Source: Christiangramia salexigens
GTDB lineage: Bacteria; Bacteroidota; Bacteroidia; Flavobacteriales; Flavobacteriaceae
DNA: 64,000 bases
Assembly (NCBI RefSeq): GCF_001889005.1
Contig: NZ_CP018153.1
Coordinates: 514,001-578,000, forward strand
Direction of reading: 5' to 3'
The position numbers and the translations under genes are program-made. Below are positions 1 to 9,700 of the stretch, in pieces. The notes beneath the pieces are model-generated. The model made no database searches and was not told the origin of the DNA. It saw only the letters and a program-made list of their open reading frames with translations. How positions within the stretch are numbered: position 1 is the stretch's first letter; each line of letters opens with the position of its first letter.

Positions 1-1224
1 TTCTTCTGCTTTCGTGCTTTTCTTGATATTCTCCAGTCTTTTTCTGACTGCCGATGGGATAGGAGCCTTTAGGAGAGAATATGTGATCTTTGGAGCAGAA
101 GAAATTAGGAAAGGTGTTATTCCCATAGTAATGATTGAAATCGCCAGGAAGTACTGGTATATATTTTCAGGGATCAGCCCGTTATCTTTTCCAACTCCCG
201 AAAGCAATAGTGAGAATTCACCCACCTGAAAGAGGCTAAATACTGCAAGAAATAAAGTCCTTGTTGGATATCTTAGTATATAAACTGTGATGCCTACCAC
301 TAGCATCTTTAACAGTACTACAGCAAGCACTAATAACATTATGATTACTATATTGTTGAAAAAGAAACTAAGATTTAACAGAGAACCAACAGAGATAAAA
401 AAGAAACTGATAAAGATTTCTCTAAAAGGGAGCACATTAGCGGTGGCCTGATGGCTGTAATCGGACTCTGAAATGATCAGACCGGCAAAGAAAGCTCCAA
501 GTGCTAGGGATAATCCCACCGTGGAAGTTAGCCATGCTACTCCAAAGCAAAATACCACTACGGTTAATATAAATAACTCCTGATTTTTAGTTTTTACTAC
601 CCAGCCAAATATTTTTGGTGCTACATATTGCGCCAGTATATATACGATTACAAGCACTAAGAGGATCTTGAGTACCATGATAACAATTGTGGATAAAATA
701 TTTGGTGTTTCTCCCGCGAGTAAAGGAGTAAACAGCATCATGGGCACTACGATGATATCCTGAAATATTAAGATCCCAAGTCCAATACGGCCGTGTGGAG
801 AGGTAATTTCCCCTCTTTCCTGAAGTAACTTTAATACTATGGCAGTACTACTTAAACTGAAAAGAAAGCCTAAAAATATAGAAGTATTAAGAGGAAGCCC
901 TACGAAGGTTGAGATCGCGGCGGTAATTAAAATTGTTCCCCCAACCTGTAATCCTCCTCCTAAAAAGATGATCCTTTTAATGGAGGCCAGGCCTTTAAGT
1001 GATAGTTCTATACCAATCACAAAGAGCAGAAAAATAATTCCTATTTCCGAAAGGAGTTCTACCTCGTGTTGCGAACTTATCAGGTTAAATGCATGAGGTC
1101 CGGCAATTATACCGGCAAGAAGGAACCCAAGAATTGCAGGAAGTTTTAGCTTTTGAAAGGCCAGAATTATCACAATAGATAAGCCTAAAATGATAACAAT
1201 ATCCTGAAGCATTGGGATTTCCAT
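1..1224 (-). CDS. KefB-type monovalent cation:proton antiporter (CPA2), 3' end outside window
   Basis: The minus strand is open from an ATG at 1224 to the left edge, giving 408 codons without a stop, so the C-terminal end lies outside the window. The protein starts MEIPMLQDIVIILGLSIVII and is a chain of hydrophobic helices. It contains the pattern of CPA2/KefB exchangers: KLPAILGFLLAGIIAGPHAF near the N-terminus, SLSSTAIVLKLLQERGE around residue 120, and a central GLSLALGAFFAGLIISESDY segment. Family members exchange K+ or Na+ for protons across the inner membrane. Many carry a C-terminal TrkA-N/RCK domain, which cannot be judged here. It is separated from the upstream M61 gene by a strong hairpin, so it probably has its own promoter. 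Family is secure; the ion is not known. Confidence 0.88.
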   Translation of the reverse strand, partial: MEIPMLQDIVIILGLSIVIILAFQKLKLPAILGFLLAGIIAGPHAFNLISSQHEVELLSEIGIIFLLFVIGIELSLKGLASIKRIIFLGGGLQVGGTILITAAISTFVGLPLNTSIFLGFLFSLSSTAIVLKLLQERGEITSPHGRIGLGILIFQDIIVVPMMLFTPLLAGETPNILSTIVIMVLKILLVLVIVYILAQYVAPKIFGWVVKTKNQELFILTVVVFCFGVAWLTSTVGLSLALGAFFAGLIISESDYSHQATANVLPFREIFISFFFISVGSLLNLSFFFNNIVIIMLLVLAVVLLKMLVVGITVYILRYPTRTLFLAVFSLFQVGEFSLLLSGVGKDNGLIPENIYQYFLAISIITMGITPFLISSAPKITYSLLKAPIPSAVRKRLENIKKSTKAEE

Positions 1225-1290
1225 AAGCGGTTGGTTTTAGTTGAGTTTAAATATAATAAGTAAAGTGGTTTTTGGTCGATAATCAGCAAA

Positions 1291-1318
1291 AAAAAGGCAG
1301 GTTTTTACCTGCCTTTTT
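1291..1318 (-). terminator. Rho-independent terminator after the M61 peptidase gene
   Basis: A 12-bp stem (AAAAAGGCAGGT / ACCTGCCTTTTT) with a TTTT loop lies 20 bp past the stop of the minus-strand M61 gene. A/T runs on both sides allow it to work in either direction. Confidence 0.85.
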
Positions 1319-1337
1319 GAATTATTTATGCTGTCTT

Positions 1338-3203
1338 CTAATTCTTGAGCCAGGCATTTCTAAGGGCCACCTGAGCAGCTGGTGCATCTTCAATTTCAAC
1401 AAGTTTCTTATTAGTGTCCATGGGGGTGGTAATTTTTCCATTTAACTCAAGCTTTTCTCCGTTTCTCATAACTATCATTGAAATATCGTCACCCTCTTTC
1501 CATTCTTCTGAAATCTGAATAAGACCATAAACGTTCTGAATATTATATTCTTTTCCGTTTACAGATTTAAGTACATCTCCGCCTTCAATTCCAAACTCTG
1601 TTAGGAAAGAATTCAATTCTACATTTTCCCTGAAAACAATTTCCATAGTTTGCTGATTTGCTCTTATATAAGGTGTCTGTCCTTTTAAGAAAAAGCCCAC
1701 TTCAGTCATTACTTCTCTTTCTTCCAAACCAACTTTTTGAAAGAATTCGTCATAAGGGATAGGGGTGGAACCTGATACATAAGAATCAAAAAACTGCTGA
1801 ATTTCGGGATAGGTAAGTGATACAATATCAGATATTAGATCTGCATCTTCAAAAGGTCTGTCTTTCCCATACTTTTCTCCGAGTTTTTTCATAAGGTCAA
1901 GAATACCGGACTCTCCATTGCTTAACTCCCTTAGCCTTATATCCAGTGCCATTCCAATAAGAGCACCTTTCATATAAACATTATAGTAGCTATCCTTGTA
2001 TTCATCCTCAAGAATATTCTTACTCATTATGGTAAAAGGAATTGTATCATCAAAGTTTCTGGATATACTGATCTTATCAGTCATTCTATCGTAGAATTCC
2101 TGATTGGTGATCAAGCCTTGATCTATCTGAAAAAGGTTGGCAAAATATTCAGTTACACCCTCGTACATCCATAAATGCTGAGACATTTTTGGATCGTTAT
2201 AATCGAAGTAATGAATTTCCTTAGAATGTACATTTAAAGGTGTAAGAATGTGGAAAAATTCATGTGATACTATATCGGTCATCGATTTTTCCAATGCTGC
2301 AGGACTCATGGATTCCGAAAGCACAACCACTGTTGAGGTGTGATGTTCCAGGGCGCCAAAATTTCCTGCATCTGGTTTATCATCCTCAGCGAGATAGAGG
2401 AGGATGGCATATTTGTTCGTATTATCTATATCCCCAAGGAAACTTTTTTGGGCAGATAACATTTTTTGCATAGAAGGTTTGATGGACTGTGCAGTAAATT
2501 TCTTATTGGGTGAATAAACATCCAGCAAAACTTCCATTCCCTGAATATTGATCCTGGCGGTATCTGGAGTCGCATACATTATTGGATGATCTATAACTTC
2601 AAAATATCTGTTGAGGTTGAAGATATCAGTTTTGGAACTCTTGTCATTGCTGTCCAGACTTTGGCTAACGGTTAAAGACGTTCCGGGAATAAGCTTGGCT
2701 GGTCTTTGGATTTCCAGTCTGTATTTTTCCTCTGTCATATTCTTAAAATAACCAACGAAACCATGCAGGTTCAGCAGAAAATTTTTATCCTTCAAAATGT
2801 TGGTGCCGGCCATGGAGTATACGCCACCTTCATTCTCCCAGTCAAATGAATCATTTACCTGATACATCACTTTATCAAGATTTTTAGCATTGGCTATATC
2901 CCAGCTGTTATCATCGATCTTAGTAACAGGCATTTCATTTCCCTGATAATCCAGAGCCTTAAAATTTTCAGAGAACTTTCCGTAATTATCGGTGGAATAA
3001 GTTCCGGGGACTGTTTTAGGAATGTAGAACGTAGTTATTTCAGAAGAAAATCTATCCGGGTCTACAGTTACCCAGACTTTATCATCCTCTACATCCACTA
3101 AATTAATACTGGCTACAATGGGCTGCTTAGGAGTTGCAACATTCTGCGTTTTACACGAGAATAGTAAACTAATGGCTGCAATACCTATTATAAGTTTTTT
3201 CAT
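1338..3203 (-). CDS. M61 family metallopeptidase lipoprotein with PDZ domain
   Basis: The 621-residue protein begins with a lipoprotein signal (MKKLIIGIAAISLLFSC), so it is probably anchored to a membrane by Cys17. An N-terminal beta-rich region is followed by the gluzincin motif HEFFH near residue 314 and the downstream helix WMYEGVTEYFANL, whose Glu is the expected third zinc ligand. A C-terminal PDZ-like region (about residues 500-590, with FGIEGGDVLKSVNGKEY) follows, as in M61 glycyl-aminopeptidase-like enzymes. The family removes N-terminal Gly or Ala or cleaves peptides; the true substrate here is unknown. Hairpins lie on both sides (1291-1318 and 3256-3281), which points to a single-gene transcript. 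Confidence 0.9.
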   Translation of the reverse strand: MKKLIIGIAAISLLFSCKTQNVATPKQPIVASINLVDVEDDKVWVTVDPDRFSSEITTFYIPKTVPGTYSTDNYGKFSENFKALDYQGNEMPVTKIDDNSWDIANAKNLDKVMYQVNDSFDWENEGGVYSMAGTNILKDKNFLLNLHGFVGYFKNMTEEKYRLEIQRPAKLIPGTSLTVSQSLDSNDKSSKTDIFNLNRYFEVIDHPIMYATPDTARINIQGMEVLLDVYSPNKKFTAQSIKPSMQKMLSAQKSFLGDIDNTNKYAILLYLAEDDKPDAGNFGALEHHTSTVVVLSESMSPAALEKSMTDIVSHEFFHILTPLNVHSKEIHYFDYNDPKMSQHLWMYEGVTEYFANLFQIDQGLITNQEFYDRMTDKISISRNFDDTIPFTIMSKNILEDEYKDSYYNVYMKGALIGMALDIRLRELSNGESGILDLMKKLGEKYGKDRPFEDADLISDIVSLTYPEIQQFFDSYVSGSTPIPYDEFFQKVGLEEREVMTEVGFFLKGQTPYIRANQQTMEIVFRENVELNSFLTEFGIEGGDVLKSVNGKEYNIQNVYGLIQISEEWKEGDDISMIVMRNGEKLELNGKITTPMDTNKKLVEIEDAPAAQVALRNAWLKN

Positions 3204-3255
3204 GAATTAGATCTTTGTATAATATGACTTTAAAGATAGGTTATTGTTACAAAAA

Positions 3256-3281
3256 AAAGAGGTGCCACATGGCACCTCTTT
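3256..3281 (-). terminator. Terminator hairpin downstream of proA
   Basis: The stem AGAGGTGCC / GGCACCTCT has a 4-nt loop (ACAT) and is flanked by an A run on the left and a T-rich stretch on the right. It lies between the proA stop (3304) and the M61 start (3203), and ends the minus-strand proline transcript. Confidence 0.85.
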
Positions 3282-3303
3282 CCATTTAAAGTATATAATG
3301 AAC

Positions 3304-4503
3304 CTATACTCTTACATGACCTTCACCTAGAACATAGTACTTATTAGTAACTAATTGTTTTAGACCTAATGGTCCACGGTGGTGAAGTTTATCTGTAGAT
3401 ATTGCAAGTTCTGCTCCAACGCCCATTTGTCCACCATCGGTGAAACGGGTTGAAGCGTTATGATAAACCGCTGCGCTATCTACTTGTTCCATAAAGGTTA
3501 AAGCTTCCTCTTTTTCTTTAGTAATGATGGAAGCAGAATGTCCTCCTGAATATTTGTTTATTTTATCTATAGCTGCATCCAGCCCGTCAATAGCTCCAAT
3601 TACGATCTTCATCGCAAGGAATTCTTCATACCAGGTATCTTCAGAAGGCACCTTTTCTTCATCCGTTAATACTTTTGAAACTTCCTCGTCTACAAGGATG
3701 TTCACTTTATTATCGCGGAATAGCTCCTGAAGCTCTTTTAGCTTAGATTCATAATTCTCAATATTCTTATCTACAAGAACTTTATCTAAAGCGTTACAAC
3801 CTGAGATCTTATCGATCTTGGCATTTAACATCACTTTCTTCGCAACTTCAAAATCTGCATTTTTTGAAACATATAGGAAATTATTTCCTCTACCACTAAC
3901 CAGTACAGCTCCGGTAGAATGTTCCTTAACGAAAGCGATCAATCGCTCTCCACCTCTTGGTACAATTAAATCTAATTGCTCTGGTGGATTTTTCAAGAAA
4001 TCCTGAGTTTCAGTTCGGTTCATATGTAGAAGTTTGATCCACTCCTTACCTAAACCATTTTCTTCAAGGGCTTCATGCCAGCACTCCTCAAGGATCTTAT
4101 TACTGTTAATCGCCTCTTTACCTCCTTTTAGGTAAATCTTATTATTGGCTTTGAATGCCAGTACTGCAGCTTCAATAGTAACATCTGGTCTTGATTCATA
4201 AATGATCATGATGTTGCCAAATGGTGCAGTTTTATTGGTGATGTCTAATCCTGTATCCAGACTTCGGTGTTCTATCACCTGACCTACAGGATCATCCTGC
4301 TCCATAACTTCTTTTACAGATTGGATCATACCATCAACTTTCTTGTCATCAACGATCAATCGGTCATACATTGCCTGATCGTCTTTTTCGAAAGCTTCCA
4401 GATCCTTTTTATTAGCATCAATAATTTCATTACGTCTCTTATCCAGAATACTCATCATGGATTTCAGGACGTTATTTTTGGTTTCTGATTTTATCAACTT
4501 CAT
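3304..4503 (-). CDS. proA: Gamma-glutamyl phosphate reductase (second step of proline synthesis)
   Basis: This 399-residue protein matches ProA along its length. It is an aldehyde-dehydrogenase-fold enzyme that reduces gamma-glutamyl phosphate to glutamate-5-semialdehyde with NADPH in the cytoplasm. Visible marks are PFGNIMIIYESRPDVTIEAA near residue 95, the substrate segment LKGGKEAINSN, and the catalytic-cysteine region KISGCNALDKVL near residue 233. Length is close to the usual 410-420 residues. It is the last gene of a minus-strand run proC-proB-proA with gaps of 33-36 bp, so one transcript supplies the whole glutamate-to-proline route. A strong hairpin follows it. Confidence 0.96.
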   Translation of the reverse strand: MKLIKSETKNNVLKSMMSILDKRRNEIIDANKKDLEAFEKDDQAMYDRLIVDDKKVDGMIQSVKEVMEQDDPVGQVIEHRSLDTGLDITNKTAPFGNIMIIYESRPDVTIEAAVLAFKANNKIYLKGGKEAINSNKILEECWHEALEENGLGKEWIKLLHMNRTETQDFLKNPPEQLDLIVPRGGERLIAFVKEHSTGAVLVSGRGNNFLYVSKNADFEVAKKVMLNAKIDKISGCNALDKVLVDKNIENYESKLKELQELFRDNKVNILVDEEVSKVLTDEEKVPSEDTWYEEFLAMKIVIGAIDGLDAAIDKINKYSGGHSASIITKEKEEALTFMEQVDSAAVYHNASTRFTDGGQMGVGAELAISTDKLHHRGPLGLKQLVTNKYYVLGEGHVRV

Positions 4504-4536
4504 TTTTTCTTTCCTTTTGTTTTAGTTAATCAATTC

Positions 4537-5310
4537 TTACGAGGTGAATTTCGTACCAACAGGTTTCCCTGCCATAATATCAAGAATTACATCTTCACGC
4601 TTACCATTTGCGATATAGGTCGTAATATTCTTTGCGGCAGTACCTTTGGCGATCTTGATTTTGGACTCCATTCCTCCTCGGCCTTCACCTTCACCTTTGT
4701 CTGATTCCTGAACATATTTCTCAACGTTCTCATCTATCTGAACTTTATTCAGTTTTTCAGAATCATCATCTTCAGGGTGGCCGGTATAAAGTCCGTCGGT
4801 ATCACTTAATATGATAAGCTTTTCAGCACCAATAAGTTCAGCAACTAAACTTGCCAACTCATCATTATCTGAGAACATGGACATTGTAACCGAAACGGCA
4901 TCATCCTCGTTCGCAATTGGGATAATCCCTTCAGATAACAGAGATTCATAACAGTTAATCATATTCTCTCTATGGATCCCCGGGCTGAAATCTCTTTTAG
5001 TGGCCAATACCTGCGCACATCTCATCCCATAATCATGGAATATGCTATAATAATGACGCATCATACGAGGTTGTCCAACAGATGAGTAAACCTGTCTACG
5101 CTTACTGTCATCTTCGATCTTAATTTCTCCTAAGATTTCTTTTCCTGCAATTGCAGAACCTGAAGAAACAAGTACAACCATAATGTCTTCCTCGTATAAG
5201 GTTGCAATTTGCCTTACTAAACTCTTTAATACTGGTCCTAATATTCTATTGTCTTTATTGGTCATTACATTAGTACCAACTTTTACGACAATTCTTCTTT
5301 TCTTATCCAT
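4537..5310 (-). CDS. proB: Glutamate 5-kinase, short form without PUA domain
   Basis: The 257-residue protein is an amino acid kinase that phosphorylates the gamma-carboxyl of glutamate, the committed step to proline. Motifs seen are the N-terminal VVKVGTNVMTN, SSGSAIAGKEIL, the aspartate-rich ILSDTDGLYTGHPEDDDS, and GRGGMESKIKIAKGTAAKN near the C-terminus. E. coli ProB is about 367 residues and has a C-terminal PUA domain. Here the chain stops after the kinase domain, so the PUA domain is absent, as in several Bacteroidota enzymes. It sits between proC and proA in the same orientation. Confidence 0.95.
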   Translation of the reverse strand: MDKKRRIVVKVGTNVMTNKDNRILGPVLKSLVRQIATLYEEDIMVVLVSSGSAIAGKEILGEIKIEDDSKRRQVYSSVGQPRMMRHYYSIFHDYGMRCAQVLATKRDFSPGIHRENMINCYESLLSEGIIPIANEDDAVSVTMSMFSDNDELASLVAELIGAEKLIILSDTDGLYTGHPEDDDSEKLNKVQIDENVEKYVQESDKGEGEGRGGMESKIKIAKGTAAKNITTYIANGKREDVILDIMAGKPVGTKFTS

Positions 5311-5346
5311 TATTTAGGTCTTATTGTAAGATTTTTGGTTATGATA

Positions 5347-6153
5347 TTATTTTTCCTCTCCTAATTCTACAGCACGATCAAAAGCGGCATACGCAGCATC
5401 CTTGATCAATTCTTTTACATTATTATCGTCCATAGAATCAAGAGCTGCTCTGGTGGTACCTCCTTTAGAGGCTACTCGCTCCATCCAGGTTCCAGGTGAA
5501 AGGTCATTTTGATTGAACAGTTCCACGGCACCTTCAAATGTCTGGCTAACCAATACCTTTGAATCGTTTTTGGAAAAGCCCATCTTAAGAGCTGCTTCTA
5601 GCATAGATTGCATAAAGTAGAATACGTATGCAGGTCCACTACCAGAAATACCAGTAGAAGCATCTATAAAGTTTTCATTTTCCACATGAATAGATTCTCC
5701 GGTTGTATCTAGGAGATTGCGCACCATTAATAATTCTACTCTGGAAACTTCTTTGGACTCTGTATATGATGTAACACCTTTTCCTACCTGTGCTGGAAGG
5801 TTTGGCATTGATCTAACTACTTTTTTAACTCCAAGTCCATTTTGTATTTTTTCAATAGTTACTCCGGCCATAAGGGATACGAATATCTGCTCCTTATTCA
5901 CCATAGGTTTCATCTCCTCAAAAAGATCTTCACAGTGATATGGTTTTACAGCAACAAATACGATATCCGCTTCCGGAAGGCATTCTGATAAATTCTCATA
6001 AACGTCAAAATGATCAAGATCGCGCAATCTTGCGATCACATCTGCAGATTTATCAAATACCATTAAATTTCTACGATTAAGCATGGCTGAACTCGCCATC
6101 CCTTCTGCGTAGGTTAATCCCATATTTCCTGCTCCAATAACTAATGTTTTCAT
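5347..6153 (-). CDS. proC: Pyrroline-5-carboxylate reductase (last step of proline synthesis)
   Basis: The 268-residue protein has the N-terminal Rossmann motif VIGAGNMGLTYAEGM, the VAVKPYH segment and MAGVTIEKIQ typical of ProC. It also has the C-terminal dimerisation segment TGISGSGPAYVFYFMQSM and SKGGTTRAALDSM. It reduces 1-pyrroline-5-carboxylate to L-proline using NAD(P)H. It is first in the proC-proB-proA unit. A 17-bp dyad lies 25 bp upstream of its ATG, in the place where an operator or leader hairpin would act. Confidence 0.96.
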   Translation of the reverse strand: MKTLVIGAGNMGLTYAEGMASSAMLNRRNLMVFDKSADVIARLRDLDHFDVYENLSECLPEADIVFVAVKPYHCEDLFEEMKPMVNKEQIFVSLMAGVTIEKIQNGLGVKKVVRSMPNLPAQVGKGVTSYTESKEVSRVELLMVRNLLDTTGESIHVENENFIDASTGISGSGPAYVFYFMQSMLEAALKMGFSKNDSKVLVSQTFEGAVELFNQNDLSPGTWMERVASKGGTTRAALDSMDDNNVKELIKDAAYAAFDRAVELGEEK

Positions 6154-6177
6154 CTTTAATTTTTAGGTTCATTATCT

Positions 6178-6194
6178 ATCGGTACTATACCGAT
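6178..6194. promoter_or_regulatory. 17-bp dyad upstream of proC, candidate operator
   Basis: ATCGGTA-CTA-TACCGAT is a perfect inverted repeat of two 7-bp arms, 25-41 bp ahead of the proC start codon. Position and symmetry suggest a repressor site or 5' leader hairpin for the proline operon. The binding factor is unknown. Confidence 0.45.
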
Positions 6195-6692
6195 CATTCT
6201 GCACTACCTACCGCAAAGACCGTGCGACTATGCCAGAAAATCTCTATATGAAACCTTTTCAGGCAATAATTTAAAAGCTTTTCTCCGAAATGACACTTAA
6301 TTTAAACTTAAAACATCATGACAATTTTCAATTTAATCGCTAATAATTTCCTTATATGCTCAGATTTGATCCTGATTTATTATCAAATCATTAAAAATAC
6401 AGCGGTATAGTTGTAAAATACCAATTTCAGAATAAGTATAAAAATGGAGAGTTCTTAAAATAATGTTATTTATTCTTCAAATAATGTTTAAAATCAGAAT
6501 ATTTGCAGAAATGGCAAGGTGCTGTAATTATGTCAGGTTGTTTAGAACCTGACATTTCCATGTAAACCATGAAAATACCATAGAATCTTGACGTTTTAAC
6601 GGATACCGTTATAAGTAATTGCAAATGGCCTAATTTTTATAGTAGAATTTAAAGGTGTTCTATATGTAATTAAGTATCATTATCGGTTCCTG
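6195..6692. other. Intergenic region between divergent proC and the CheB/CheR kinase gene
   Basis: No convincing coding sequence is seen in this AT-rich stretch, which should hold promoters in both directions. One hairpin stands out at 6531-6554 (TGTCAGGTT / AACCTGACA, 6-nt loop, followed by a short T run). It could be a terminator of a small transcript or a protein site. Confidence 0.4.
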
Positions 6693-6708
6693 ATAATCCT
6701 AGGATTAT
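6693..6708. promoter_or_regulatory. 16-bp perfect palindrome upstream of the signalling operon
   Basis: ATAATCCTAGGATTAT is a perfect palindrome 27-42 bp ahead of the start of the CheB/CheR kinase. It is placed where a dimeric regulator would overlap or adjoin the promoter. This is inferred from symmetry and position only. Confidence 0.45.
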
Positions 6709-6734
6709 TGTTTTATAAACTACTACTCAGATAG

Positions 6735-9700
6735 ATGAAAAGTACGAAAGAGAATCCAGCTGCGGGGTCTGTAGAAGAAAAACCAGTAGAGCAACCAAGA
6801 ATTATTGCTGTAGGGGCAAGTGCGGGTGGACTAGAGGCATTAAAATCATTTTTTAAAAATATTCCTGCGACAGATAAGAATGCTTATGTAGTGATTCAGC
6901 ATCTATCACCCGATTATAAAAGTATGATGGGAGAGTTGCTTAGAAAAAATACCAGCTTACCCATTGTTCAGATCACTGATGAAATGGTGGTAAAACCAGG
7001 TCAGGTATATTTAATTCCACCAGCCAATAATTTAATCCTTGAAGATGATATTCTTCGTCTTCAGGAGAAACCGCCAAATCAGACTTTAAATCTTCCCATA
7101 GACATGTTCTTTGAGTCTATGGCTGAGCAAAGACGGGAAAGAGCTATAGGTGTCGTATTAAGCGGTACCGGAAGTGACGGTACTCGCGGTGTAAGAGCCA
7201 TAAAGGAAAATGATGGAATGGTAATGGTTCAGGATCCTTCTCAGGCTAAATTTGATGGAATGCCTAAAAGTGCCATCAATACCGGTTTGGTAGACTATAT
7301 TTTACCCGTAGAAGAAATGGGACCGGAATTGAAGGAATTCATTTCCACTCCTCCAATTTTTCATTTTCAAGATGGAGATGTTCAATATGATGAGCAGGAA
7401 TTAAACAAAATCTTGAATTATATTGATGAAAAGGCAGGTCTGGATTTCAGGGAATATAAATATGCCACCCTGGCGCGTAGAGTGGCCAGAAGGGTAAACA
7501 TTTGTAAATGCAAAAACCTTTCTCAATACTTTGATTATCTGAATGAAAATGAGGAAGAAGTAGAGATCCTTTACAGGGAATTTTTGATTGGGGTAACTAA
7601 GTTCTTCAGAGATGAAAAAGTATGGGAGGTGCTTAAGGAAAAGGTATTTCCAAGACTTATTCAGGAAAAGGTTGATGGTGATATTTTAAAAGTTTGGGAT
7701 GTAGCCTGTAGTACCGGAGAAGAAGCTTATAGCTTTGCGATGTGTCTTCATGATGAGATGGAAAGACAGGGCAAAAAACTGGAGATCAAGATTTTTGCTA
7801 CAGATATTTCTCAGCCTCATTTAGATATAGGAAGTAAAGGGATTTACCCTGAAAGTATTATCGCCGATGTTTCCAAAGATTTTCTTCTAAAATATTTCAT
7901 TAGCAAATCTAATGGTTACCAGATTAATGAAAGAATTAGAAGAACGGTTATTTTTTCCAAACATAATATTATTAAGAACCCACCTTTCAGTAATATGGAT
8001 ATGGTGGTTTGCCGAAACCTGTTGATTTATTTCCAAAACAGTATTCAGCAAAAGGCGATCAATGTGCTGCATTATGCCTTGAAAAAGGAGGGTGTACTTG
8101 TATTGGGAACCAGCGAAAGCGTTCACAGCCATAAGGAAAGCTTTTCGGAAATTGACCGAAAATGGAAAATTTACCGAAATATTAAACCTAATACCCGTCT
8201 TAATAATGGGATTAGTCATGCTGCGGGGATCACACCAAATTCTTCGAAACTTATAGAAAATAAGTCTGGGAGAGAGCGAAAATCAGTTAGAACACAGGCT
8301 AACCCTATTCGCCAGAAACTTCAATCAGAATTAAACGAGACGATCCTTTCACAATTTGGGGGAGCCTCAGTTTTCGTAGATGGTGATTATAATATTTTGC
8401 AAGCAGTAGGTGAATTTAGAAAATACGCCAATTTACCGGTAAGTGGATTTTCTATCAATTTGCTGGAAATGCTCGATTCTGACCTTAAGTATATCGTGCA
8501 GTCAACCTTTAATCGGGCTCATAAGCAGCAGGAACAAGTTGTTTATAAAGATGCCGTTATTCAAAAGAGTAAGAAGCATAAGATCGCAGCAGATATTCTT
8601 GTTAAACCATTTACAGATTACAGTATAGAGGGTGAGACCAATTATGTGATCACTTTCATTGAAAAGGAATTAAACTTGGATAAATTCGAGGAAGTATCTA
8701 AGATAAGTCCATCCAGTCAAACCAAGGAATATGTTGCCAACCTTGAGGAAGAATTAAAGAAAACCAAAGAAGACCTTCAGACCTCGCTTGAGGAGATCGA
8801 AACGAGCAATGAGGAGTTACAGGCTGCTAATGAAGAATTATTAGCTTCTAATGAAGAGCTTCAAAGTACAAATGAAGAGTTACAGAGCGTAAACGAAGAG
8901 ATTAATACGGTAAATGCAGAGAATCTTCAGAAAATGGATGATCTGGCGGCATTGAACGCCGATATGAACAACCTTTTGAAGAGTACCGAAATTGGGGTTA
9001 TCTTTCTGGATTCTGAATTTAAGATCAGAAAATTCACCCCTGCTATAGAGAAGCATTTTAGTCTGATAAATGGCGATATAGGCAGACCTATAGACAATTT
9101 CACTAATAGTTTTGGATTAACCAGAAAGCAGAGTTTTCTGGACAGGTGCCAGAAAGTACTGACTACTGGTAAAACCCTCGAAAAGCCTATTGTCTCCAGA
9201 GAAGGGAAAAATTACCTTCAGAGAATATCGCCGTACTATGATTCCAATAAAAATGTAAATGGAGTGGTGATATCCTTTATAGATATCGAAACCATTCAGA
9301 AATCCAAGGAAAAGCTTATTGCGAGCGAAAAAAGATTCAAGTCTTTCTATGAAGATGATCCGGTTTTGCATTTAAGTGTAGATCCCAAATCTTCAGTAAT
9401 TGTTCAGTGTAATAAAAAAGCAGTTCAGAAATTAGGATTTGAATCTAAGGATGATCTTATCGGGAAGCCTATTCATGATATGTTTGATGAAAGCTCTCAA
9501 CTTTCTGCCATTAATTTGAATAGCACCTTCAAGAAAACGGGCGAATTGGTGAACATAGATCAAAATATGATCACTAAGGATAAAAAGGTACTGCCTGTTA
9601 TTTTGAATGCCACTGCCGAGAAGGATGAAAATAATGAGCTTAGAACGATAAGATATACCTGCGTGGATATTTCTGCATTAAAAATAGCTCAAGAGCAGTT

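Noticed and set aside
14..229. Plus-strand frame over the antiporter gene
   Set aside because: It is antisense to a well-matched KefB-type gene and has no family features of its own.
839..1096. Second plus-strand frame over the antiporter gene
   Set aside because: It lies opposite the conserved SLSSTAIVL part of the antiporter and reads as low-quality sequence.
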